From assembly GCA_964415195.1 (NCBI GenBank), contig CAYPYD010000006.1, forward strand, positions 1 to 64,000: a DNA stretch of 64,000 nt. The letters run 5' to 3'. Below are positions 17,955-26,400 of the stretch, one piece after another. The position numbers and the translations under genes are program-made. The stretch's first letter is position 1. Each line of letters starts with the position of its first letter. The DNA comes from WTXA01 sp964415195. GTDB lineage: Bacteria; Bacillota; TC1. The notes under the pieces are model-generated. The model did not search any database. It was not told where the DNA came from and worked only from the letters and a program-made list of their open reading frames with translations.

Positions 17955-18458
17955 TTAAAATCTTATAAAAACTATAATTTGATATGTAATGAAAGTTATA
18001 GCCATACTACCTAAAACGTCACTAGGATAGTGATATCCTAGGTATATTCTTGATATTCCTACCAAAAAAGCAGCTGGAAAAAGTATAAACCCAAAACCTG
18101 GAAAAATTGAACTAAAAGTTAAGGCAGCCATCAAGGATGAAGCAGTATGAGCTGATGGAAAAGAGTTTATATCCTTAGACGCCTTCCTGATAATCACATC
18201 CTCATAAGTAACATAGGGACGTGGCCTGCTGATTATAAACTTGATACTATGAACAATAAACTGTGATATGAATATATTCACCAAGAGTTCGATACCGATT
18301 GATCTGTTTACCAACAACAAATAAAAAATCAAAGTTGAATAGAAAACTACCCCACCTAACTCAGTATAGGCAATAAAAAATCTCTGCACATTTTTATTAT
18401 GCATTCTTTTATTTAAGAACATCAGGAACTTCACATCTTGTTTTCTGAAGAAACTCAT
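17955..18458 (-). CDS. PAP2-family membrane phosphatase
   Basis: 167-residue membrane protein with about five helices and all three PAP2 blocks: KFIISRPRP (73-81), PSAH (101-104, with Ala in place of the commoner Gly) and SRIYLGYHYPSD (136-147). Such enzymes dephosphorylate lipid phosphates such as phosphatidic acid, or undecaprenyl diphosphate for cell wall recycling; which one is unclear. It has no operon partner. AAGGGGT precedes the ATG. Confidence 0.88.
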   Translation of the reverse strand: MSFFRKQDVKFLMFLNKRMHNKNVQRFFIAYTELGGVVFYSTLIFYLLLVNRSIGIELLVNIFISQFIVHSIKFIISRPRPYVTYEDVIIRKASKDINSFPSAHTASSLMAALTFSSIFPGFGFILFPAAFLVGISRIYLGYHYPSDVLGSMAITFITYQIIVFIRF

Positions 18459-18542
18459 CCTTACCCCTTCACTACATCAATGTTTATTATTAATTCTATA
18501 CTATATTTAATAATTAATCAGTAATATATCAAAAATTTAACC

Positions 18543-18603
18543 TTGACTAAATCAGATATTTACAATACAATTAGTTAAGTTACTTAATTATTAAGTTACT
18601 TAA
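18543..18603 (+). promoter_or_regulatory. MarR/ABC operon promoter with two tandem palindromic operators
   Basis: -35 TTGACT (18543-18548), 17-base spacer, -10 TACAAT (18566-18571). Two identical 13-base palindromes, TTAAGTTACTTAA, follow at 18575-18587 and 18591-18603, spaced 16 bases start to start, just before the ribosome binding site. They are placed to block transcription when bound, and the adjacent MarR protein is the obvious ligand (inference). Confidence 0.8.
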
Positions 18604-18620
18604 TGAAAAAGAGGTAAAAA

Positions 18621-19076
18621 ATGAATGATAATAAAGAAATAGCCATCAAGTTAATGGACACCTTAAGAAGGTTCAAAAAAATCGGATTTCATACTAAATG
18701 CAACTATGATTTGACCCCAGGTCAAATCGGTATGCTTCATCTCATTTATCATCAAGGTAATAATGAGGTTAAGGGTATTTCTGTTAGGCAGATTAGTGAA
18801 ATGAGCCAACAAACTCCTTCAGGGGTTACTCAAGCAATTAATTTTCTAGAAAGCAAAGAACTTGTAACGAGAACAATCGACGAAGACGATCGAAGAATAA
18901 TTAGAGTAAAACTTACCCCTCTGGGTTTAAAACAAGTCAAGGAACATCATCAGAATCTTTTAAATTTAAGTTATGATTTTATAGAAAACCTAGGTCAGGA
19001 AAAAATCTCAACCTTTATTGACATATTGGAAGAAATGATTGCCTATGGAGAAAGGATAAATAAAAAAGATGATTAA
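18621..19076 (+). CDS. MarR-family transcriptional regulator
   Basis: 151-residue winged-helix repressor. Helix-turn-helix near 60-80 (VRQISEMSQQTPSGVTQAINFLESKELV), then the wing RTIDEDDRRIIRVKLTPLG, the MarR signature. Flanking helices form the dimer. It overlaps the start of the first ABC gene by 8 bases, so it heads a three-gene operon, and probably represses itself and the exporter through the palindromes at 18575-18603. The ligand is unknown. Confidence 0.93.
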   Translation: MNDNKEIAIKLMDTLRRFKKIGFHTKCNYDLTPGQIGMLHLIYHQGNNEVKGISVRQISEMSQQTPSGVTQAINFLESKELVTRTIDEDDRRIIRVKLTPLGLKQVKEHHQNLLNLSYDFIENLGQEKISTFIDILEEMIAYGERINKKDD

Positions 19077-20796
19077 ACTTTTTGAATTTTTAAGAAAACA
19101 CACATTCACATTGATTCTTTCTGTAGCCTTAATTTTCATTCAAGTAATGTGCAACCTTAATCTACCAAGATTAATGTCAGAAATTATCAACAAAGGGGTA
19201 ATGGTCAACGATATCCCAATAATTTGGAGAACAGGGGCCTTTATGATATTGATAACTGCCATTGGAGGCATATCTGTTGTCATAGCCAGTTTCCTACTTG
19301 CTAGAATATCGGCAAGTTTTGGAGTTGATTTAAGAAGAGCTGTATTTACTAAATTAACCTATGCCTCATTGGAACAAATTGGTGAATTCGGAACATCTAC
19401 ACTAGTCACTAGAACAACTAATGATATTACCCAGCTTCAGCAGTTAATTGTTATATCAAGAATGTTGGTTATGGCACCTTTAATGGGTGTAGGTGGTATT
19501 ATTATGGCTATCTATGAAGCGCCTACGCTTTCATATATAATATTTCTTGTATTGGCACTGTTAATTGCTATCATTGGTACAGCCTTATATCTTGTAGTCC
19601 CAAAGTTCAAGCTTCTACAAAAAAAATTGGACTATCTAACCTTGGTTTTAAGAGAATATCTAACTGGACTACGTGTAATAAAGGCTTTTAACAAAAGCAA
19701 AATAGAAATGGATAGGTTTGGTGTTGCCAATGAAGACTTAGCAGCAACTACCTTGAAGATTACTAGGATAATGGTTTTCCTAATTCCTAGTATGATGTTT
19801 ATAATGAATGCTAGTGCAATATTGATTATCTGGGTTGGTGGTCATCAAATACAGAGTTCAGGTGTAGAAATAGGATCTATAATGGCCTTTATGCAATATG
19901 TGATGCAAATATTGATGGGCTTCTTGATGATGGCAATGGTGTTTACTTTTGTTCCCAGAGCACAGGTCTCAGCCAATAGGATAGTTGATGTATTAGAAAG
20001 TAAAAATACAGTAACACAACCTGAAAATATGAAAGCAGCACCTGTTGTAAAGGAAGCCACTTTAGAATTCCTTGATGCTACTTTTAGATATTCTGGAGCA
20101 CAGGAACCAGTATTGAAGAATATTAGTTTTAAAGCTAAAAGTGGAGAGACAGTTGCAATTATTGGTGGCACAGGATCAGGTAAAACCACTTTGATTGACT
20201 TGATTCCTAGATTCTATGATTTAGAAACAGGGCATATTTTTATTGATGGACTTGATGTAAGATCTTATGATCTCAGGGATTTAAGAGAAAAGATTGCCCT
20301 AGTTCCACAAAAACCTGTTATTTTCAACGGTACAATCAGCGAAAATATCCGTTACGGCCGAAGTGATGCAAGTGACGAGGATGTTAAAAGAGCTGCTAGA
20401 ATTGCTCAAGCTGAAGAATTCATCAACAATTTAGATGATGGTTTCGATACTCATATAGCCCAAGGTGGATCTGATATTTCAGGTGGACAAAAACAAAGAT
20501 TGTCAATTGCAAGAGCAATTGCAAGAGATCCTGAGATATTTATCTTTGATGATAGTTTTTCAGCCTTGGATTATAAGACTGATGCTATGTTAAGACAAGC
20601 TATAAGAAAAGAATTGAATGATAAAATTATTATCATAGTAGCTCAAAGAGTTACATCCATTATCGATGCTGACCAGATTATCGTACTTGATAATGGTGAA
20701 ATTGTTGGTATAGGCAAACACAAGGATCTATATGCCAATAATAAAACTTATAAGGAGATTGTTCTATCTCAAATGGAAGAAGGTGAGGTTGCATGA
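19069..20796 (+). CDS. Heterodimeric ABC exporter subunit with degenerate ATP site
   Basis: 575 residues: six membrane helices (about 15-300), then an ATPase domain. Walker A GGTGSGKTT near 365, Q-loop LVPQKP, signature ISGGQKQR near 470. Walker B IFIFDD has Asp where the catalytic Glu is usual, and the switch His is Gln (IVAQRVTSI near 526). Those changes mark the non-catalytic half of a TM287/288 or BmrCD-type heterodimer. It overlaps the next ABC gene by 4 bases (ATGA). Likely exports drugs or lipids; substrate unknown. Confidence 0.93.
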   Translation: MIKLFEFLRKHTFTLILSVALIFIQVMCNLNLPRLMSEIINKGVMVNDIPIIWRTGAFMILITAIGGISVVIASFLLARISASFGVDLRRAVFTKLTYASLEQIGEFGTSTLVTRTTNDITQLQQLIVISRMLVMAPLMGVGGIIMAIYEAPTLSYIIFLVLALLIAIIGTALYLVVPKFKLLQKKLDYLTLVLREYLTGLRVIKAFNKSKIEMDRFGVANEDLAATTLKITRIMVFLIPSMMFIMNASAILIIWVGGHQIQSSGVEIGSIMAFMQYVMQILMGFLMMAMVFTFVPRAQVSANRIVDVLESKNTVTQPENMKAAPVVKEATLEFLDATFRYSGAQEPVLKNISFKAKSGETVAIIGGTGSGKTTLIDLIPRFYDLETGHIFIDGLDVRSYDLRDLREKIALVPQKPVIFNGTISENIRYGRSDASDEDVKRAARIAQAEEFINNLDDGFDTHIAQGGSDISGGQKQRLSIARAIARDPEIFIFDDSFSALDYKTDAMLRQAIRKELNDKIIIIVAQRVTSIIDADQIIVLDNGEIVGIGKHKDLYANNKTYKEIVLSQMEEGEVA

Positions 20797-22808
20797 GCGA
20801 AAAAAAAGAAAAATTAAAAGAAAAACCTCAAATGAATGGTCCAGGGAGTGGACACGGCTTTACTAAAGTAGCTGAAAAACCTAAGGATTTCAAAGGAACA
20901 ATTGGTAGACTTGGTAAGTATCTGAGACCTTATAAAATATCCTTGATTTTTATTTTAACCTTGGCTATTGGTAGTACAATCTTTTCCATAGTTGGCCCAA
21001 AAATTCTTGGACAAGCAACTGATACTTTAGCAGAAGGTGTAATTGGCCTGAAGGTTTATGATCAAATACAAGAAAATCTTCCTCCTGGAGTTACCTTGCC
21101 TGCAGGAACTACAGGTAAAAGCCTACTTGATAAAATGGATGAAAGTGTTAAATCTAAGATACCTGAAACATATTTGAAATATATTGAAAAGATGGATGTT
21201 TCTAAAAAGCCATCAATAGATTTTCAAAGTATCGGAAAAGTACTTTTATTCGTACTCGGCCTTTATGTATTAAGTGGTGTGTTCTACTATATACAAGGTT
21301 ATATAATGGCAGGAATAACTCAAAAGACTATTTTCCGTTTACGTAAGGATGTAAGTACAAAGTTAGATAGATTACCTATGAGATATTTCGACCAAAACAC
21401 CCATGGTGAAATTCTATCAAAAGTTACTAACGATATCGATACAATCAGCAACACCCTGCAACAGAGTTTGACTCAAATAATTATGAGTATAGTTACTGTA
21501 GTAGGTATAGTAGTCATGATGCTGACAATTAGTTTTTGGTTAACTTTGATTACTTTTCTGACTTTACCTTTATCAGCTTTGATAACAGCTTTTATTGCTA
21601 AGTTTTCTCAGAAAGAATTCAAGGTAAATCAAGAACAGTTAGGTAAATTGAATAGCCATGTCGAGGAAATGTATAGCGGCCATAAGGTTATTAAGTCATT
21701 AAATCAGGAACAACCTTCAATTGCTAAATTCGAGGTAATTAACAAGAAACTATATAGAGCTAGTTGGAGATCCCAGTTTATATCTGGAATTATAATGCCT
21801 CTACTATTTTTTGTTAGTAATATTGGATATGTAGCTGTAGCTGTTGTAGGTGGTTTGTTAACAAGTACTGGCATGTTATCTATTGGTAGTATCCAGGCTT
21901 TTATGCAGTATTCAAGGTCCTTTAATCAACCTATTACTGACATAGCTGGTATCTTTAATACTCTTCAATCTACTGCTGCTGCAGCCGAGCGTGTTTTTCT
22001 GCTTTTAGATGAAGAAGAAGAAATCAAAGAGATAGATGATGCTCATGATTTAGATAATGTTAGAGGTGATGTTAAATTTGAAAATGTATTTTTCAGTTAT
22101 CGTCCAGATAGGCCTTTAATAGAGAATATGAACATTAATGTATCTGCCGGAGATACAATTGCTATTGTCGGACCTACAGGTGCAGGAAAGACTACACTTG
22201 TTAACTTATTGATGAGATTTTATGAATTGGGTTCAGGTTCTATATATATAGATGGAAATAATATTACCAACTTAAAAAGAAGTGAATTAAGGAAACAATT
22301 TGGTATGGTCCTACAGGATACTTGGCTTTTCAATGGATCTATTAAGGACAATATTGCTTATGGAAGACAAGGTTCGAGTTTTGAGGATGTTATCTCTGCA
22401 AGTAAAGTTGCCAATGTAGACCACTTTGTTAGAACTTTACCTCAAGGTTATGATACTGTAATTAATGAGGAGGCTAATAATATTTCTGCTGGTCAAAAGC
22501 AGTTGTTAACAATTGCCAGAGCAGTTTTAGCTAACCCTCCTATTCTAATATTGGATGAAGCCACTAGTAGCGTAGATACTAGAACTGAGGTATTGATACA
22601 AAAGGCAATGTTAAATATTATGAAAGGTCGCACTAGTTTCGTTATAGCCCATAGACTATCTACGATTAAGAATGCAGATTTAATTCTTGTTATGAATAAT
22701 GGTTCTATTGTTGAGCAAGGCACTCATAAAGAATTATTAGAACAAGAAGGTTTCTACTATAGTCTATATAATAGTCAGTTTGATAATAAGGACTTGATTA
22801 CAGCTTAA
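20793..22808 (+). CDS. Heterodimeric ABC exporter subunit with catalytic ATP site
   Basis: 671 residues. A cytoplasmic N-terminus, rich in Lys/Gly (MSEKKEKLKEKPQ), precedes helix 1. A roughly 80-residue outward loop between helices 1 and 2 (about 60-145) is typical of this partner. The ATPase has Walker A GPTGAGKTT near 460, Walker B LILDEATSSVD with the catalytic Glu near 588, and H-loop IAHRLSTI. Its signature is ISAGQ rather than ISGGQ, so the altered signature faces the degenerate site of the partner. Ends before a bidirectional terminator. Confidence 0.93.
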   Translation: MSEKKEKLKEKPQMNGPGSGHGFTKVAEKPKDFKGTIGRLGKYLRPYKISLIFILTLAIGSTIFSIVGPKILGQATDTLAEGVIGLKVYDQIQENLPPGVTLPAGTTGKSLLDKMDESVKSKIPETYLKYIEKMDVSKKPSIDFQSIGKVLLFVLGLYVLSGVFYYIQGYIMAGITQKTIFRLRKDVSTKLDRLPMRYFDQNTHGEILSKVTNDIDTISNTLQQSLTQIIMSIVTVVGIVVMMLTISFWLTLITFLTLPLSALITAFIAKFSQKEFKVNQEQLGKLNSHVEEMYSGHKVIKSLNQEQPSIAKFEVINKKLYRASWRSQFISGIIMPLLFFVSNIGYVAVAVVGGLLTSTGMLSIGSIQAFMQYSRSFNQPITDIAGIFNTLQSTAAAAERVFLLLDEEEEIKEIDDAHDLDNVRGDVKFENVFFSYRPDRPLIENMNINVSAGDTIAIVGPTGAGKTTLVNLLMRFYELGSGSIYIDGNNITNLKRSELRKQFGMVLQDTWLFNGSIKDNIAYGRQGSSFEDVISASKVANVDHFVRTLPQGYDTVINEEANNISAGQKQLLTIARAVLANPPILILDEATSSVDTRTEVLIQKAMLNIMKGRTSFVIAHRLSTIKNADLILVMNNGSIVEQGTHKELLEQEGFYYSLYNSQFDNKDLITA

Positions 22809-22820
22809 TTATATAATCAA

Positions 22821-22853
22821 AAAGCACATGGATAAAATATATCCATGTGCTTT
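22821..22853. terminator. Bidirectional terminator between the ABC exporter and BMP gene
   Basis: 13-pair stem AAAGCACATGGAT/ATCCATGTGCTTT with a 7-base loop and a T-run on the plus strand; A-rich flanks also give T on the minus strand. Serves the converging genes ending at 22808 and 22880. Confidence 0.88.
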
Positions 22854-22879
22854 TTTTAAATGGAATGGAAATCTATTAC

Positions 22880-23890
22880 TTATTTACCGTAATAATCAGT
22901 TACATCTAATTTGCCATTAATTATCTCTGCTACAACTGCATCCACTTTAGCTTTGACTTTTTGAACTAAAGGTTCGGTTGCACTGTAAGAAATTGCTACT
23001 ACACCTTCTTTTATTCCATAAATATAGTTCTTTCCTTCAAATTTGTTATTTACTATTTCTCCGGCTACTAATAGTAGTGCTTTCGACATATCTACATTAG
23101 CAGAGGCTGCTAGGTTATTGCCATATGTTTCAAGCAATGAGTCAGAATTAGCACCAATTGATATTCCACCTTTGTCCCTTGTTGCTTCGAAACCTCCTTT
23201 TGTAGCTGCATTAGCTGTCGACATAACTACTGTTGCACCTTGTTGAATAAAGGTTATCGCTTGTTCTTTTAATTTGTTTACATCATCAAAGCTACCAGTA
23301 TATGCCTGTAAAACTTGTATTGAACTGTCTACATATTTTACTCCTGCAATAAATCCATCAACAGTTGTCTTTATTGCTGGTATTTCAGTGCCACCGATTG
23401 CTCCAACTTTTTTGCTGCCTTGTTCCTTAGCTATAAAGCCTGCTGTTACTCCTTGCAAGAAACCTTGTTCTACACCGTCTGCTAGTACGCCAGCAATATT
23501 TTCGCCATTTCCTATTTGGGCACTTCTATCTGAACTTGAAATTAGAAATTTAGTTTCTGGATACTCTGCAGCTACTTCTATTACAGCATCTGTAAACTGA
23601 GTTCCATGAGCTATTATTACATTGTAGCCATCTTTAGCATAGGTTCTAATAATCTGATTGTATTGTCCTGGTTGTGTATTTTCATTATATGCTGTTTGTG
23701 CCTTGTATTCTGCAGCTATTGCCACTAGGCCTTCATATCCTTTTTGGTTAAAACCTTTATCGTTAATTGCACCTGTAAGTACAAGGGCAACTTTAAGTTC
23801 TTCGGTATTCCCATTATTATTTGTTTCCTCACAGCCTACTCCAATCAGTCCTAATAAGATTACCATTATTACTAAATATAGTTTCTTCAT
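22880..23890 (-). CDS. BMP-family substrate-binding lipoprotein (nucleoside-type ABC importer)
   Basis: 336 residues from the ATG at 23890, which has AAGGAGTG upstream; the open frame runs back to 24043 without a ribosome site. Signal MKKLYLVIMVILLGLIGVGC gives a lipobox with C20, so it is a membrane-anchored lipoprotein. The mature protein starts with the BMP block VALVLTGAINDKGFNQKGYEG; PnrA-like purine nucleoside receptors share the ND..FNQ pattern. It is divergent from the two permeases and ATPase that complete the importer. Substrate probably purine nucleosides (inference). Confidence 0.9.
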   Translation of the reverse strand: MKKLYLVIMVILLGLIGVGCEETNNNGNTEELKVALVLTGAINDKGFNQKGYEGLVAIAAEYKAQTAYNENTQPGQYNQIIRTYAKDGYNVIIAHGTQFTDAVIEVAAEYPETKFLISSSDRSAQIGNGENIAGVLADGVEQGFLQGVTAGFIAKEQGSKKVGAIGGTEIPAIKTTVDGFIAGVKYVDSSIQVLQAYTGSFDDVNKLKEQAITFIQQGATVVMSTANAATKGGFEATRDKGGISIGANSDSLLETYGNNLAASANVDMSKALLLVAGEIVNNKFEGKNYIYGIKEGVVAISYSATEPLVQKVKAKVDAVVAEIINGKLDVTDYYGK

Positions 23891-23993
23891 TTTTTCACTC
23901 CTTGTCTTGTTTACAGTTAATTTCAAACAATTTACTTCTAATATATATAGGTTATTTTTCTTCAATTTTTTCAGCCTATATCTTTGTGAATTC

Positions 23994-24045
23994 ATATTAG
24001 CAAATAAAACATATGTTGTCAATATTATCCATATTAACAACATAT
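23994..24045 (-). promoter_or_regulatory. BMP gene promoter with 35-base palindrome
   Basis: Minus strand: -35 TTGACA (24017-24022), 17-base spacer, -10 TAATAT (23994-23999). A nearly perfect palindrome spans 24011-24045: outer arms ATATGTTGT/ACAACATAT, inner arms AATAT/ATATT, 5-base centre. It covers the -35, as a repressor site would. The promoter resembles that of the 2Fe-2S hydroxylase gene at 48837-48865. The 329-base gap 23891-24219 holds only this and the permease promoter. Confidence 0.7.
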
Positions 24046-24125
24046 TGCATCAATTTATCTACAGATTTAATTCAGATTAAATGATATTTTTATTCATTTT
24101 ACATATAGTAATATCATAATTATTC

Positions 24126-24134
24126 TGATATAAT
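24126..24134 (+). promoter_or_regulatory. Extended -10 promoter for the permease-ATPase genes
   Basis: TGATATAAT gives an extended -10 (TG one base ahead of TATAAT), with only a weak -35 at the right distance. Leader of about 80 bases to the TTG start at 24220; a short AAGCA/TGCTT hairpin lies within it. Confidence 0.5.
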
Positions 24135-24219
24135 ATGTTTAATTGTAAGCATGTACAGTGCTTTTCATGTCTTTTAATTTTGTTTTCTTTTTTTAAATAA
24201 TATAAAGAGGTGATGTAGG

Positions 24220-25314
24220 TTGAAGAAAAAACTTTCAACAGGAGATGTTCTGATTAAAGTATTAACACCTATCGTTGCAGTGGGCGTGGCATTAATATTA
24301 GGTATGATTCTAATTGCATTGCTTGGTAAAGATGTTGGATTGGCTATGGGGGACTTCTTCGAAGGAGCTCTAGGTAATCCAATAAGAATTGGTGATACAC
24401 TTTCAAAAGTTGCACCTTTGACTTTTACCGCTTTGGCTTTTGCTATCGCTTCCCGTTGTGGCTTGGTGAATATTGGAGCAGAAGGACAATTTTATTTGGG
24501 TGGTATTGCTGCTGGTTTAGTAGCGATTTATGCACCTGGTCTTGGTATCCCAGTAATTGGTGGCGCTGTAGTATTAGTACTTGCTATCATAGCTGGTTTC
24601 ATTGCAGGAGGACTTTGGGGCTTAATTGCAGGTTGGCTTAAAGTATCCTTTGGCGCAAATGAAGTTATTACAACAGTTATGTTGAACTATATAGCTTCAT
24701 TTTTAAACAAGTATCTGATTGGATATGACGGACCTTTCTATGATAATTCCGGAAATCCACAATCTGAGGCTTTTAAAGTTAGCTTTGAAAGAGGTTTCTT
24801 TATTCAAAATTCAGATATGACAATTACAATTGTATTAGCTATTTTGGCACTTCTATTCTATTTTGTATTCTTCTTCAAAATGAAGAAAGGTTACGAAATG
24901 AGAGTTGTTGGTTTGAATTCAACAGCTGCTGAATATGCAGGTATCAAAGTTAAGAGTAATGCATTGTTGGCTATGTTCATGGCCGGTGGTTTCGGTGGTC
25001 TTGCTGGAGTAAGCGAATTATTAAGCGCTCAATCAAGAATACTGCCTGATTTCTCATCTGGTTATGGTTTTGATGGTGTTGCCGTAGCCTTGCTAGGTCA
25101 ACTTCATCCTCTAGGAATGGGACTATCAGCAATTTTATTCGCTATTCTTAAAAGTGGTGGTTTAGCTATGGGTAATAAAGGAACAATTTCTCCTTACATA
25201 GTTAATGCTATTCAAGCTTTTGTTATTATATTAGTAGTAGCTAGCGTATTCGTACAAGATGAATACAATAGAAGAAAACTAATCAATCAAGCAAAAGCAG
25301 CGAAGGAGGAGTAG
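24220..25314 (+). CDS. ABC importer permease, BMP/nucleoside type (first permease)
   Basis: 364-residue membrane protein with about nine to ten helices, of the ribose/nucleoside (YufP, COG4603) permease family. Motifs: ASRCGLVNIGAEGQFYLGG near 80-98, FGANEVITTVMLNYI near 143-157, GFGGLAGVSELL near 258. The start is TTG at 24220, seven bases after AGAGGTG; the nearby ATG is followed by a stop. Pairs with the next permease and ATPase, and with the divergent lipoprotein. Confidence 0.93.
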   Translation: MKKKLSTGDVLIKVLTPIVAVGVALILGMILIALLGKDVGLAMGDFFEGALGNPIRIGDTLSKVAPLTFTALAFAIASRCGLVNIGAEGQFYLGGIAAGLVAIYAPGLGIPVIGGAVVLVLAIIAGFIAGGLWGLIAGWLKVSFGANEVITTVMLNYIASFLNKYLIGYDGPFYDNSGNPQSEAFKVSFERGFFIQNSDMTITIVLAILALLFYFVFFFKMKKGYEMRVVGLNSTAAEYAGIKVKSNALLAMFMAGGFGGLAGVSELLSAQSRILPDFSSGYGFDGVAVALLGQLHPLGMGLSAILFAILKSGGLAMGNKGTISPYIVNAIQAFVIILVVASVFVQDEYNRRKLINQAKAAKEE

Positions 25315-25317
25315 GAT

Positions 25318-26382
25318 ATGAAACAGAAAAAAGGATTAATTATTGGTTTAATAGTTTTAGTAGTCTTGTTGGCTGTTGGATTCTTTGCTCCTGATAATAT
25401 TAAAAATACCTTAGCTAGTTTTATCGCTCAAGATTTACGTATTGCCTTACCATTAGCTATAGCAGCTGCTGGTTTGGTTTATGAACAAAGATCTGGTATT
25501 TTGAATCTTGGTGCTGAAGGAATGATGTTAACAGGTGCTTTATTTACTTGGATTGGTACATCAATGTTTGGTGGAAATCCTTGGTTGGGTATTTTAGTTG
25601 GAATGAGTTCATCATTATTAATGGCTTTACTATTTGGTTTCTTAGTTATTACTTTAAGATCAAATCAAACAGTTATTGGTATTTCAATAAATATTCTAGC
25701 TTTAGGTTTAACATCAACTATTTACAGGGTTGTACAAAGTATGAACATTACAGTAAATGCTTTTCCTAGTATTTCTGATGTTTTAGCAAAAATCCCAGGA
25801 ATTGGTGGTTTATTAACTAATGCAGCGCCTAATGGAACTGAATTAGCTCTAACACAAATACCAGTAATCGGTAACTTTTTAACAACAATATTTTCACAAA
25901 ATATAATGATGTATATTGGTATTTTCTTTATATTTCTCTTGAATTATGTTTTATTTAAAACAGATTTAGGATTAAAAGTAAGAGCTGTTGGTGAATATCC
26001 AAAAGCTTGTGATACTACTGGTATAAATGTTTTCAAAATCCGTTATGGAGCTGTATTGTTCAGTGGTCTTTTAGCTGGTTTTGCAGGTGGACTATTAGTA
26101 CTAGACATTAAAACTTTCGTTGAGAATGTTACTGCAGGAAAAGGTTTTATTGCTGTAGCTGCAGTTATCTTCGGTAAATATACTCCAATTGGAGCCTTTG
26201 GCGCTTCATTGGTTTTTGGTGGTGCTCAAGCAATACAGTACTTGATTCAAGCAGTTGGCTTAAAAGCGCCTAGTGACTTGATGAACATGATTCCTTATGT
26301 TGTTACTGTTGTAGCATTAGCAGGTTTCATAGGTAAAACACATGTACCTGCAGCACTTACTGTACCTTATACAAAAGAATAA
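25318..26382 (+). CDS. ABC importer permease, BMP/nucleoside type (second permease)
   Basis: 354 residues, about nine helices, COG1079 (YufQ) type. YEQRSGILNLGAEGMMLTGALF near 55-76 is the family signature. NQTVIGISINILALG and the late FVENVTAGKGFIAVAAVIFGKYTPIGA also match. AAGGAGGAG precedes the ATG, which is 3 bases after the first permease. Partner of the ATPase 18 bases downstream. Confidence 0.94.
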   Translation: MKQKKGLIIGLIVLVVLLAVGFFAPDNIKNTLASFIAQDLRIALPLAIAAAGLVYEQRSGILNLGAEGMMLTGALFTWIGTSMFGGNPWLGILVGMSSSLLMALLFGFLVITLRSNQTVIGISINILALGLTSTIYRVVQSMNITVNAFPSISDVLAKIPGIGGLLTNAAPNGTELALTQIPVIGNFLTTIFSQNIMMYIGIFFIFLLNYVLFKTDLGLKVRAVGEYPKACDTTGINVFKIRYGAVLFSGLLAGFAGGLLVLDIKTFVENVTAGKGFIAVAAVIFGKYTPIGAFGASLVFGGAQAIQYLIQAVGLKAPSDLMNMIPYVVTVVALAGFIGKTHVPAALTVPYTKE

Positions 26383-26400
26383 TAGGGAGGAGGAATAATA

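Noticed and set aside
23891..24043. 51-codon N-terminal extension of the BMP protein
   Set aside because: It lacks a ribosome site and would bury the lipoprotein signal; the ATG at 23890 has AAGGAGTG and starts the signal peptide.
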